Shown here one piece after another: positions 52,350-61,375 of a stretch of 64,000 bases of DNA. Made by a program: the position numbers and the translations under genes. How positions within the stretch are numbered: the stretch's first letter is position 1; the number at the start of each line of letters is the position of its first letter. Origin of the DNA: Lachnospiraceae bacterium (GTDB lineage Bacteria; Bacillota; Clostridia; Lachnospirales; Lachnospiraceae); contig JAKSRW010000015.1 in NCBI GenBank assembly GCA_024403355.1, positions 1-64,000 of the forward strand, in the 5' to 3' direction. A model generated the notes under the pieces. It was not told where the DNA came from, searched no databases, and saw only the letters and a program-made list of their open reading frames with translations.

Positions 52350-52919
52350 TCAATATGCAATTTCCATCTTTGTGATGATAAATCCATTAGCAGACTTGCT
52401 TGATTTTTTAAGATACATTGTAATCGTTGCAATCTTAGTCAGTACTTCATCATAGGTATATGAATCATAACTAACCATATTCTGCTCAAATACTACCTTA
52501 TATTTGTTGGTACCTGTCTTATATGCAGTCTTTTTTCCAATCTTAGGATACCCGTCACCCCAGTCTCCGCTGATTGATGCCGCTGCACCGCTTGTGCTCT
52601 TTCCAAAAAGATCGGTTGAAGCCTTTGATGTTGTTTTGCTGGAATAAAAGCTGCGGTAATCTAAGATTTTTTTTCTTGCAGCATTTTTGGAGAAATCAAG
52701 AACAACTGTAGTACCCTCCAAATCTCCGGAAATACAATATGCCGTATAATAAGGAACCGCAGTTGCTATATCCTTAAAGGTATCATCAAACTTACTGAGC
52801 TCCTTCGACGAAAGCTTTGTTTCCTTCGCCTCGACATCCTGTGTAAAAATCATAGCTGTTGCCAGAAGCATAAATGCAAAGGCAGCTAAAAATTTTGCAG
52901 CATTTTTAACTAATTTCAT
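52350..52919 (-). CDS. Small secreted protein of unknown function
   Basis: The protein has 189 residues from ATG 52919, which has GGGAGGG about 5 bases upstream; 15 further upstream codons lack an RBS. Residues 1-31 are a signal peptide ending near VEA-KE. The mature part is Lys/Ser/Thr-rich, with no cysteine pair or known motif beyond a regular strand pattern (TNKYKVVFEQNM, ATITMYLKKSS). I do not recognise the family. It has its own terminator and faces the next gene divergently. Confidence 0.75.
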   Translation of the reverse strand: MKLVKNAAKFLAAFAFMLLATAMIFTQDVEAKETKLSSKELSKFDDTFKDIATAVPYYTAYCISGDLEGTTVVLDFSKNAARKKILDYRSFYSSKTTSKASTDLFGKSTSGAAASISGDWGDGYPKIGKKTAYKTGTNKYKVVFEQNMVSYDSYTYDEVLTKIATITMYLKKSSKSANGFIITKMEIAY

Positions 52920-53116
52920 CCTTTTCCCTCCCTGTATAATATTAGCTGACACATTTTTATTCATATATGCCTATTGAATTTAATAGTTTATTATATTTTA
53001 TCATTTTTACGATTCAGCTTCAATCCTAAGTTATATTTTTTATTAATTGTTTTATTTCTCCATAAAAGATATAATATCCTTAATACTTTTATTCTCAGGA
53101 AGGAACAGCAGACATT

Positions 53117-53872
53117 ATGGACGGCTCCGATTCGGCCGACCGCTTTAGCGCAATCCGCGAAAGAATTCTTCTGGAGCAAAAGGCTCAAAACGGCATCGGC
53201 ACCCTAAGTGAAAAAACAATACATGCAGTTTTGAAAAGCTATTACGCAGTTCTGCCCGAATACGAGGAACAGAAGTGCGCCGGTTTTGTTGCCGATATTT
53301 GCAATGGTTTTGAAATAAAGGAGATTCAGACCAGACAATTCTACAAGTGTAGACGCAAACTGGATGCCTTTCTTCCTGACTACGATGTGACCATGGTCTA
53401 TCCCCTTGCGCAGCAGAAAACCGTACGCTGGATAGACCCTGAAAGCGGTGAGGTCTCAGCTGCCCGTAAATCTCCGAAAAAGCTCAGTCCCTACAATATT
53501 TTTACAGAGCTTTACGGAATTAAGGACTATTTAAAATCTCCTCACCTGCATTTCCTTATTACTATGCTCGAGGTTGAAGAATATAAGTACCTGGACGGTT
53601 ACGGCCCGAAGCGCAAGATACGTGCCCACAGAAGCGACGGAATACCGATTCGCATTCTTGAAGAGTATGAGCTTAATGAACCCAAGGACTTCCTTATTTT
53701 TCTTCCGATAGAGCTCCCCGAAAAATTTACAAGCGCCGATCTGGGCAAGGTTGCGAAGATTCCGCGAGACCTCGCCGGGATGGCGCTCAATATACTTTAC
53801 TATCTGGAAATTGTGGACCGTGTCGGTAAAAAAGGAAATTCCATCCTTTATACCGTCAGGGAATTTAATTAA
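53117..53872 (+). CDS. Conserved hypothetical protein, possible winged-helix C-terminus
   Basis: The protein has 251 residues and no signal peptide or membrane segment. The first ~90 residues are helical. The middle has the basic motif YLDGYGPKRKIRA. The last ~65 residues (FTSADLGKVAKIPRDLAGMALNILYYLEIVDRVGKKGNSILY) have the spacing of a winged helix, with a recognition-like helix and beta wing. DNA binding is therefore possible but not shown. It is transcribed alone and converges with the antiporter gene. The RBS GGAAGG is 13 bases upstream. Confidence 0.65.
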   Translation: MDGSDSADRFSAIRERILLEQKAQNGIGTLSEKTIHAVLKSYYAVLPEYEEQKCAGFVADICNGFEIKEIQTRQFYKCRRKLDAFLPDYDVTMVYPLAQQKTVRWIDPESGEVSAARKSPKKLSPYNIFTELYGIKDYLKSPHLHFLITMLEVEEYKYLDGYGPKRKIRAHRSDGIPIRILEEYELNEPKDFLIFLPIELPEKFTSADLGKVAKIPRDLAGMALNILYYLEIVDRVGKKGNSILYTVREFN

Positions 53873-53893
53873 TTTTAAATTTAACTTTATCCT

Positions 53894-55069
53894 CTATTGC
53901 TTTATTTCTCCGGCTTTCTTCAGCGCAAGCTTTGTGATTACAGGTCCTGTAAGCTCGTAGATTACTGTTCCGCAAAGAATGATAGTTCTGATCTTCGGAC
54001 CATAATCAGGTACTACAGACATGGCGGTTGTCGCCAGACCGATTGCTACACCGGCCTGCGGGATAAGTGTAAAGCCGAGGAATTTCTGCACATTTTTCTC
54101 TGCGTGGGAAATCTTTGCTCCCGACCATGCTCCGAGCATCTTGCCTGCAACTCTTGCCAGAACATACACGATTCCGATTACACCTACTTCAGGAATAATC
54201 GCTATATCAAGCTCCGCACCCGACAGGAAGAAAAACATCATAAAGACGGGCGGTGTCATTCTGTCTGTCTGCTCAAAGATGATATCCGATACCGAAGAAG
54301 TATTTACAAGTGTAGCACCGAGGGCCATACATGCAAGCAGTGATGAAAGACCAAACATCTCTCCGAGACCTATGCAGACAAATACCATGGCATAGGTTAC
54401 CGCAAGTCTGTTGCCGCGTCCGGTGAACCACTTTACCGCAAATCTGAAAATCATTCCGAATATTACACCAAGTGCAAGTGCCGCGATTATTTCAAGAAGC
54501 GGTGATATAATAGTCATTACTATGCTCTCATCGCCCGCAGTGTGCTCAATGGCCTTTGCCACCGCAACAGAAATACCAAAGCACATAAGTGCTACCGCAT
54601 CATCAAGTGCCACAACAGGAAGCAGAGTCTCTGTAACGGGACCCCTTGCCTTATACTGCTTTACTACCATCAGGGTAGCCGCAGGAGCGGTTGCCGCAGC
54701 AATTGCGCCCAGGCAAAGCGAGAATGCCACATCATATCCGAGTGCGATTAACACAATATCCACTACCGCTACCGCACCGACCGATTCAAATATTGCAATA
54801 ATAATGGGAGCCTTACCGACCTTTTTCAGATAACTGAACTTAAATTCCGCACCGATTGAAAAGGCAATAAAGCCAAGAGCGACCTTTGGAATAATTCCAA
54901 GGCTCTCCACGATATCTGCCGGAATAAGATTAATACAGTAGGGTCCGACCAAAAGACCTACAAGCAGATAGCCCGTAACATTTGGAAGTTTTATGAGCTT
55001 CATTATCTTACTTGATAAAAGTGCACATGCAAGTGCTATTGCAAGATAAACAAGCATATTGACGTTCAT
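53894..55069 (-). CDS. Cation/proton antiporter (CPA2-type membrane protein)
   Basis: The protein has 391 residues with 11-13 hydrophobic helices. The family motif is recognised in GYLLVGLLVGPYCIN near residue 30, FSIGAEFKF and the paired acidic region VALDDAVALM, which sits where ion-binding Asp residues occur in Na+/H+ exchangers. No C-terminal NAD-binding or TrkA domain follows, so regulation may come from the PII-like protein coded 42 bases upstream. The ion carried (sodium or potassium) is not known. Confidence 0.88.
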   Translation of the reverse strand: MNVNMLVYLAIALACALLSSKIMKLIKLPNVTGYLLVGLLVGPYCINLIPADIVESLGIIPKVALGFIAFSIGAEFKFSYLKKVGKAPIIIAIFESVGAVAVVDIVLIALGYDVAFSLCLGAIAAATAPAATLMVVKQYKARGPVTETLLPVVALDDAVALMCFGISVAVAKAIEHTAGDESIVMTIISPLLEIIAALALGVIFGMIFRFAVKWFTGRGNRLAVTYAMVFVCIGLGEMFGLSSLLACMALGATLVNTSSVSDIIFEQTDRMTPPVFMMFFFLSGAELDIAIIPEVGVIGIVYVLARVAGKMLGAWSGAKISHAEKNVQKFLGFTLIPQAGVAIGLATTAMSVVPDYGPKIRTIILCGTVIYELTGPVITKLALKKAGEIKQ

Positions 55070-55111
55070 TTTTATTCTTCTTTCTATACTTATTTTTTAT
55101 ATTTTATCAGC

Positions 55112-55447
55112 CTATTTTCCCAGTCCTTCAACATAGGTAATCGGAAGCACAAACATAATGCCGGTATTTGGTTCCTTCAGATTAACCATCCTTTTAACGG
55201 TTTCTCTGGCTTCCACCACCTGCTCGTCTCTGATTACAAACATTGCGACCTGGCAGCTCTCGCGCTCCTCATCCCTCATAATGCTTCTGAGTGTCGCAAA
55301 CATGGGCACCTCTTCCATATTCATGAGCTCTTCACCCATACCCTTACCTGAAAGAATTGTACCACCCTTTACTCCTTCCTCCGCAAGCTGCTTCAGAATA
55401 CTGTCCATAAGCTTTTCATTTTTCAGAATAACAACAAGTAACTGCAT
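55112..55447 (-). CDS. PII-like regulatory protein next to the antiporter
   Basis: The protein has 111 residues, the size of a PII monomer. The start QLLVVILKNEKLMDSILKQLAEEGVKGGTILSGKGMG matches the beta-alpha-beta start of PII-like folds, and the centre is a long loop (residues ~40-65, Glu/Met-rich). It lacks the uridylylated Tyr of GlnB. PII-like proteins near transporters often bind nucleotides and control them. A role in antiporter control is inferred from the 42-base spacing. The RBS AAAGGA is about 11 bases before the ATG. Confidence 0.75.
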   Translation of the reverse strand: MQLLVVILKNEKLMDSILKQLAEEGVKGGTILSGKGMGEELMNMEEVPMFATLRSIMRDEERESCQVAMFVIRDEQVVEARETVKRMVNLKEPNTGIMFVLPITYVEGLGK

Positions 55448-55581
55448 CTACTGCACCGTCCTTTCTTAAGCATTATTCCCTAATTAATATCGAAAATGGA
55501 TTATATACCTAACAAATTTATTTTTCAACCACTTTTTTAAGGTTTTTCACGGTTTTTTCACCGATTTTACAAAGGTATTTA

Positions 55582-55610
55582 TTGCTTTTACCGTTGAATA
55601 ATGATAATAT
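55582..55610 (+). promoter_or_regulatory. Probable promoter of the S1 protein gene
   Basis: TTGCTT (55582-55587) and TAATAT (55605-55610) are 17 bases apart, about 60 bases before the start codon. Confidence 0.55.
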
Positions 55611-55669
55611 TTTTATTATTGTATTTTTTATTAATTATCAATAAATCAATATGAAAGGTACGAACATAT

Positions 55670-56596
55670 ATGGAAGAAAAATCATACGAGGGAATTCCCT
55701 CAATGGACGATTTTAAAACAGAGCTTGAACATTCCTTTAAAAAGATTAATCCCGGTGATATGATCCACGGAACCGTAATAGGTGTATCGGATTCAGAGGT
55801 TACCGTAGATTTGAACGCTTACGCCGAAGGTATCATTAAGCTTGAGGATTTAAGCAATGACCCCCGCTTCTCCATCAAAGCCGATATCCATGTCGGTGAC
55901 GAGGTAGACTGCACAGTTCTTCGTGAAACACGCGAGGGCAATTTCCTGCTCTCGATGAAGGAGGCTGAAAACCTTCTTTCATGGGATAAGCTTGCAAGGG
56001 CAAAGGAAGATAAAAGCATTGTAAAGGTTAAGATTTCAGAAGCGGTTAATGCAGGTGTAAGTACATACTTATACGGAATAAGAGCCTTCATTCCCGCCTC
56101 ACAGCTTTCACTTTCCTTTGTGGAGGATACTTCTGTTTTTGTGAATAAGGAGCTGGAATGCATCGTTACAGAGGTGAACAAGGATAAAGGAAAGCTCATC
56201 CTCTCAGCCAAGGAGCTTCTTCGTGACAGAGCCGAGCGTGACAGACGTTCAAGAATCTCACGTCTTCAGACAGGTCTCGTGACAGAAGGTACTGTAGAAA
56301 AGCTTATGCCCTTCGGTGCTTTTGTAAATATCGGCGAAGATTTAACCGGTCTTGTACACATTTCAAAAATCTGCAACAAGCGTCTTAAGTCCCCCGCTGA
56401 GGTACTTAAAGTAGGCGATACCGTCACCGTAAAGGTTATGGAAGTTAATGACGGAAAGATTTCCCTCTCCATGACAGCAGTTGATGAAAAGGAAGATGTT
56501 CTCGAGGATGTAGTCGAATCCGTTTCAGAAGAGTACAGTGACGGCGACTCACCTGCTACCGGTTTAGCTGCACTTTTAGCAAATATTAAATTATAA
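55670..56596 (+). CDS. Short ribosomal protein S1-like, three S1 RNA-binding domains
   Basis: The protein has 308 residues. The S1 domains are visible at about 18-88 (MIHGTVIGVSDSEVTVDL), 110-180 (weaker, VKVKISEAVNAGVS) and 198-270 (GLVTEGTVEKLMPFGAFVNIGEDLTGLVHIS). The tail is acidic. E. coli S1 has six domains; short forms are usual in Firmicutes. It probably binds mRNA at the ribosome or elsewhere. The MerR-RDD gene starts 25 bases later on the same strand, so the two are likely co-transcribed. Confidence 0.9.
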   Translation: MEEKSYEGIPSMDDFKTELEHSFKKINPGDMIHGTVIGVSDSEVTVDLNAYAEGIIKLEDLSNDPRFSIKADIHVGDEVDCTVLRETREGNFLLSMKEAENLLSWDKLARAKEDKSIVKVKISEAVNAGVSTYLYGIRAFIPASQLSLSFVEDTSVFVNKELECIVTEVNKDKGKLILSAKELLRDRAERDRRSRISRLQTGLVTEGTVEKLMPFGAFVNIGEDLTGLVHISKICNKRLKSPAEVLKVGDTVTVKVMEVNDGKISLSMTAVDEKEDVLEDVVESVSEEYSDGDSPATGLAALLANIKL

Positions 56597-56621
56597 TTTA
56601 ACATACCAAAGGCAATAAAAC

Positions 56622-58391
56622 ATGAATTATAATGATCTCACCAAGGAACTTGGAATTAGTATTCCCTGTCTTTTACAGCTTGAAGCCGCAGGGCTGATTC
56701 CTTCCGCAAACGGTTCGTCCGGAGCGCACTCATATACAGACGAAGAAGTAAAGCTCATACGCCGCTTTGCTCTTTTACGAATGCTCAGCTTTTCGGTGCA
56801 GGACCTTGTCGATGTAAATACCGGGAAAACCGAGTTTACCGCTATGCTGACCCGACATGTTTCATCGATTCTGAATGACTCCGACAATATCAGCCAGGCC
56901 GCAATCGTTATGCAGAACATGAAGCGTGAGGGCGAGGACTTTTTCGAATTCGATCCGTTGCCCTACCTTACACATGTTAAGGAATTAAAGCATAACGGAG
57001 GTATCTTCTATGATGTGAATACCTCTCTTCTGCCGCGCGAGGGCTACACTAATTCCTATAATTACGGGCGTAAAAAGACACAGAACTCATGGTATGTTCA
57101 GGGCTCTGACGACCCCAATGCCCAAAAGCCCGATTCATCATACGGACCTACAGGAAGCTTCATGGGCGATGGTTCCGACAAAAAGCGCAGTGCGGACGAT
57201 ATATTAAAGAATTACGGTAAGGACGATTCAAAATCCGGCGGGACAGATACTCCGGAAGCAGAAAATGCCGAAGCTTCCAACGCATCCGACGGACAGGCGT
57301 CCGATAATGAAGCTAAAACAAAAGAAAATCCCTTCGGTAATCCCTTCATCAATCCCTACGGGCGCAGCTACGAGGAATATTCGGGAAATCCCTATTTCAA
57401 AACCGAGGAAGAAAAAAAGGAGGAAACTCCCGGCATATGTCCGCGTCCCTTCAGACGTTATCTGGCCCGTACCGTAGACATTGCAATCTGTTCCCTGCTT
57501 ATTAACCTTATACTTGTCTTTGTATTTAAGACAAGCCTGTCCCTCACGGACATTACCATGCTTTCACTTTATCCGGTATATCTGCTGAATCTGGCCACAG
57601 AGCCTCTGATGATTTCCAAATTCGGCACCACCCCCGGAAAATGGCTCATGGGTATAAAAATTGTTAATCTCTCATCACAGGAAAAGCTGACCGTAAAGCA
57701 GGCCTACATCCGTTCACTGATGCTTACCTGGTACGGAATGGGCGCTTTCATCCCCATTTTCAGCCTTATCCGAGAGGTTCTCTGCTTCAGAATCTGTAAG
57801 GACGGCTACCAGCTTCCCTGGGATAGCGATATAGACATAAAGATGACTGACCAACGTGGCTGGAGAATTGCGGTAGCTATAATCACCGCCATAGTTCTTT
57901 CCGAATTTGAGTCAGTTATATCATATAACGTATATATTCCTTCAAATCGAGGAAAAATAACCGAAGCCCAGTTCTATGACAACTGTTATGAGCTTATTTA
58001 CCGTCTCGGATATACAGGCGATATGCCTGACTTCAAGCTGACCAGCAGCGGCGGATACTTAAAAGAAGTAAGACTTGAATACGAACCCGGCAGCACGACA
58101 GTGAGCCGTGCAAACGAAATGGAGCTCGGCTACCTCGCATTTGCCGCGAGCGCCGAAGGTTCAAACTGCTTCACACTCGCAATAGACGATATGTTTTCAG
58201 CCCTTTATTCACCGGCTTCATCCTATGAATACAATTACAGCGGTGTTAACGTCAGAAATATAATTATAACCGACGAACTTCAGTCACCCCTGCAAAATAA
58301 TTACGATGCACTGGTAAAAGCAATGCTTTCGAACTCAGCAATGCTGCAGCCCTATAACGGCAAACAGACCTATATACTGAGTAAACCATGA
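56622..58391 (+). CDS. MerR-type HTH fused to an RDD membrane domain
   Basis: The protein has 589 residues. Residues 1-75 resemble a MerR helix-turn-helix (QLEAAGLIP, then YTDEEVKLIRRFALL). A charged Asp/Ser/Asn/Pro-rich linker fills ~130-270. Residues ~275-430 are an RDD domain with the family Arg-Asp start PFRRYLARTVDIAI and TPGKWLMGIKIV, spanning about four helices. Residues ~440-589 are a soluble domain of unknown fold after the last helix. It looks like a membrane-tethered regulator. The linker is unusually low-complexity (KENPFGNPFINPYG). Its signal and DNA target are unknown. Confidence 0.82.
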   Translation: MNYNDLTKELGISIPCLLQLEAAGLIPSANGSSGAHSYTDEEVKLIRRFALLRMLSFSVQDLVDVNTGKTEFTAMLTRHVSSILNDSDNISQAAIVMQNMKREGEDFFEFDPLPYLTHVKELKHNGGIFYDVNTSLLPREGYTNSYNYGRKKTQNSWYVQGSDDPNAQKPDSSYGPTGSFMGDGSDKKRSADDILKNYGKDDSKSGGTDTPEAENAEASNASDGQASDNEAKTKENPFGNPFINPYGRSYEEYSGNPYFKTEEEKKEETPGICPRPFRRYLARTVDIAICSLLINLILVFVFKTSLSLTDITMLSLYPVYLLNLATEPLMISKFGTTPGKWLMGIKIVNLSSQEKLTVKQAYIRSLMLTWYGMGAFIPIFSLIREVLCFRICKDGYQLPWDSDIDIKMTDQRGWRIAVAIITAIVLSEFESVISYNVYIPSNRGKITEAQFYDNCYELIYRLGYTGDMPDFKLTSSGGYLKEVRLEYEPGSTTVSRANEMELGYLAFAASAEGSNCFTLAIDDMFSALYSPASSYEYNYSGVNVRNIIITDELQSPLQNNYDALVKAMLSNSAMLQPYNGKQTYILSKP

Positions 58392-58405
58392 TTAGGAAAT
58401 AAATA

Positions 58406-58465
58406 AAAGTCGCTTCACACGGTATCCACAGTGAAAACTGACGATACAGTGTGAAGCGACTTTTT
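58406..58465 (+). terminator. Intrinsic terminator, bidirectional
   Basis: A 15 bp perfect stem (AAAGTCGCTTCACAC and its complement) spans 58406-58463 with T runs on both sides. It serves the MerR-RDD gene and probably also the convergent deacetylase gene. Confidence 0.85.
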
Positions 58466-58485
58466 AGTTCTGCGACCGCAGATAA

Positions 58486-59343
58486 TTAATCGATTTTAAG
58501 TGTTTCTCCTGCCTTTACACAATACTGCTTCTTTGCAGGCTCACCATATACATTGAACTCAAACCAGATATCATAAGCAGAAAGGTTCTGAACCCTGTCT
58601 GCCTTTGCCGAAAACTTAAGAGACTCAAATGCCTTAACATAATCATAAATTTCAATGTTTGTGGCATACCATACGTCCTCATGTCCTCCGGCTCTCTTTG
58701 CAAAGCTCTCAATAATGTTCCAGTTATCAAACTGCTCGAACTCATAGCTGTGACCCCAAAGATAGAAAAGCCATGAATTGCCCATAGGCTTCTCATTCAG
58801 GAACTTATCAAGAAGCTCGGGAAGTGCTCCGTCCGCATGATGACAGGTAGGACGAAGTCTCAGCCAGTCCTTGGGAATATCAAAGCTGTGTGATGAATCA
58901 ACGCCACGGGAATAAACGATTCCGTTCTTGTCAAGAATATCAACAACCTCATCATTAAAGGTTCCGAAGGGATATGCACATCCGCGTACAACCTGCTCGA
59001 AATCACTTTCAAGATTTGCCCTGTCCTGTGAAACCTGATATGTACAAATATTCGCAGGAAGCTGGTCAAACCAGGGATGGTTCAGACCATGAACCGCAAC
59101 CTCCATACCGCTGTCCTTATAAAGACTGATGCAGGCATTTCTTGTCATACGTCTGTGAACTCTGCCGGGTTCAAAAACAGTACCCTCAGGTGAATAATCA
59201 CCTGAATTGATATTGAAGGTTCCCTTCAGTCCGTTCTTCTTCATAATATCCATTAATCGGATATCCTGCTCTACACCGTCATCATAGCTCAGTGTAAGCG
59301 CCTTTTTTCTTCCTCCGGGGAAGCACATGGAAATTGTCTGCAT
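58486..59343 (-). CDS. Polysaccharide deacetylase family protein (NodB/CE4)
   Basis: The protein has 285 residues. The motif LTLSYDDGVEQD carries the catalytic/metal Asp residues and VHGLNHPWFD the two metal His residues. FPGGRKK and GTFNINSG are also typical. No signal peptide is seen, so it may act in the cytoplasm or be misassigned as an exported enzyme. Substrates of cytoplasmic CE4-like proteins vary. The RBS AGGAGG is strong. It is a single gene converging on the MerR-RDD gene. Confidence 0.87.
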   Translation of the reverse strand: MQTISMCFPGGRKKALTLSYDDGVEQDIRLMDIMKKNGLKGTFNINSGDYSPEGTVFEPGRVHRRMTRNACISLYKDSGMEVAVHGLNHPWFDQLPANICTYQVSQDRANLESDFEQVVRGCAYPFGTFNDEVVDILDKNGIVYSRGVDSSHSFDIPKDWLRLRPTCHHADGALPELLDKFLNEKPMGNSWLFYLWGHSYEFEQFDNWNIIESFAKRAGGHEDVWYATNIEIYDYVKAFESLKFSAKADRVQNLSAYDIWFEFNVYGEPAKKQYCVKAGETLKID

Positions 59344-59545
59344 AAATACCTCCTGATATATTTTATAATACTATATATGTATTTCTACACCAGTAGTCTG
59401 TCAACATACTGTGCCTTTAGATTCATTGCCTTTAGATTATTTGCACGGCCTGCATACTCTGCCTTTATTTCTTTGCCTTGTCCGGATACTGCGACCTAGT
59501 ATTCCTTGAAAAATATGTTATCATCTGTTTTGCAGCCTGTGGCTC

Positions 59546-60259
59546 TCAACCCTCAGTCCTGGGATTAATGCTTATAACTGTAAGAATTTCATCCCTTACA
59601 GAAAATTTAATTTCATGGCCCGCATAAGCCATTCCGTAAATCCTCTCGGGATCATTCTGGTAATGAGGTCTCGGATCGTTTTCTAAAATTTTTATAAGTG
59701 AGCCGATAAAATTCTCCGACTGCCCTCCTGCTTTAACAAAAGAATCCGCTTCGGGTCCGAATACTACCTTCAGCTTTTTATATTCCGTGCTGTCGGTAAA
59801 GCCGCCCTTTGTATCCGCAATCGCATCTGTATATCCGATGTATGGTTTGATATCGTAAATAGGGGTCATATCAAGCATATCTGCCCCCGATACATAAATC
59901 ACAGGTCCTTCGGGACCGCTGTAGGATACCTCTTCTATTTTTACGGCAGACATACCTATCGGATTAGGTCTGAAGGGTGAGCGTGTAGCAAAAACCCCGA
60001 GCCGTTTATTTCCACCAAGTCTTGGAGGCCTAACAGTCGGGGACCATTTCGCTTCACCCGCCGCATCCAGATTCCCCGAAAACTGCCATAGCAGCCACAG
60101 ATGAGAAAACTCATCTATTCCGCGAAGCATATCAGGATTTCTGAATTCCGGCTCGAACACGATTCTCCCCTTAAGCTCTGCCACCAGACCCGGCTGGCGC
60201 GGAATACCGAACTTTTCGGGGAAATCCGTCCTTATATGAGCAATTATTTTAAATTCCAT
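59546..60259 (-). CDS. trmO: tRNA (N6-threonylcarbamoyladenosine37-N6)-methyltransferase TrmO
   Basis: The protein has 237 residues. The family motifs IDEFSHLWLLW and SPFRPNPIGMSAVKI are clear, and the C-terminal domain is present. TrmO methylates t6A37 in some ANU-decoding tRNAs. Its ATG overlaps the trpS stop by one base (TAATG), so translation is coupled to trpS, in line with a translation role. Confidence 0.93.
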   Translation of the reverse strand: MEFKIIAHIRTDFPEKFGIPRQPGLVAELKGRIVFEPEFRNPDMLRGIDEFSHLWLLWQFSGNLDAAGEAKWSPTVRPPRLGGNKRLGVFATRSPFRPNPIGMSAVKIEEVSYSGPEGPVIYVSGADMLDMTPIYDIKPYIGYTDAIADTKGGFTDSTEYKKLKVVFGPEADSFVKAGGQSENFIGSLIKILENDPRPHYQNDPERIYGMAYAGHEIKFSVRDEILTVISINPRTEG

Positions 60260-61353
60260 TATTTCTGTGCATTCTTATACTTCTCCGAATGCTCTCTGAT
60301 AAGAGCGTCATCATCAAAGTAATTAATCTTCATTGCAGCCTTAACCTCATTAAGTGTCTGTGCCGCAACAGCCTCTGCAACCTCACTGCCCTTTTTGAGA
60401 ATCTCGTATACACCCTCAATATTCTGCTCCCACTTATGTCTTTCCTCACGGATAGGCGCAAGTGTCTCTTCAAGAATCTTGATAAGGAACTTCTTAACCT
60501 TAACATCACCGAGTCCGCCGCGCTTATAATGATCCTTGAGGGCATCAAGGTTCTCATACTCGGGAAGATACTTTTCAAAATGCTCGGGACGGCTGAAGGC
60601 ATCAAGGTATGTAAATACCGCATTACCCTCTACCTTTCCGGGATCCTCGACACGGATATGGTCAGGGTCGGTGTACATAGACATAACCTTTGTCTTAACT
60701 TCCTTCTCATCATCTGAAAGATAAATACAGTTGCCGAGAGACTTGCTCATTTTAGCCTTTCCGTCTGTACCGGGAAGTCTGAGACAGGTCTGATTGCTGG
60801 GAAGCATAATCTTCGGCTCAACCAGAGTTTCACCGTAAATATTATTAAATCTGTTTACAATTTCCTGGCACTGCTCAAGCATGGGCATCTGATCCTCGCC
60901 TGCAGGAACCGTAGTAGCCTTGAAGGCAGTAATATCAGCTGTCTGGCTGATAGGATATGTTAAGAAGCCCGCAGGAATCGATGAACCGAAGCCCCTGAGC
61001 TGGATTTCAGCCTTAATGGTAGGGTTTCTCTCAAGTCTGGCCAGTGTAACAAGATTGCTGTAATAAAATGTCAGCTCTGTAAGCTCGGGCACCATTGACT
61101 GGATAAAAAGTGTAGACTTTGTGGGATCAAGGCCTACCGAAAGATAGTCAAGAGCAACCTCTATAATGTTCTGACGAACCTTCTCAGGGTTATCAGCATT
61201 GTCTGTTAACGCCTGTGCATCGGCAATCATAATAAAAATCTTATCATATTCTCCTGAATTCTGAAGCTCCACTCTTCTCTTAAGTGAACCAACATAATGA
61301 CCAAGGTGAAGACGTCCTGTGGGACGGTCACCGGTTAAAATAATCTTACTCAT
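60259..61353 (-). CDS. trpS: Tryptophanyl-tRNA synthetase
   Basis: The protein has 364 residues, a class I enzyme. The ATP motif HLGH is at residues 16-19 and KMSKS near 201. [13 protein letters not shown] and the PISQTADI region are typical. It charges tRNA-Trp. It starts 22 bases after the HD-GYP-like gene and overlaps trmO downstream. I saw no T-box leader in the short gap before it. Confidence 0.96.
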   Translation of the reverse strand: MSKIILTGDRPTGRLHLGHYVGSLKRRVELQNSGEYDKIFIMIADAQALTDNADNPEKVRQNIIEVALDYLSVGLDPTKSTLFIQSMVPELTELTFYYSNLVTLARLERNPTIKAEIQLRGFGSSIPAGFLTYPISQTADITAFKATTVPAGEDQMPMLEQCQEIVNRFNNIYGETLVEPKIMLPSNQTCLRLPGTDGKAKMSKSLGNCIYLSDDEKEVKTKVMSMYTDPDHIRVEDPGKVEGNAVFTYLDAFSRPEHFEKYLPEYENLDALKDHYKRGGLGDVKVKKFLIKILEETLAPIREERHKWEQNIEGVYEILKKGSEVAEAVAAQTLNEVKAAMKINYFDDDALIREHSEKYKNAQK

Positions 61354-61375
61354 TTACTTACCCTTTCATATCAGT

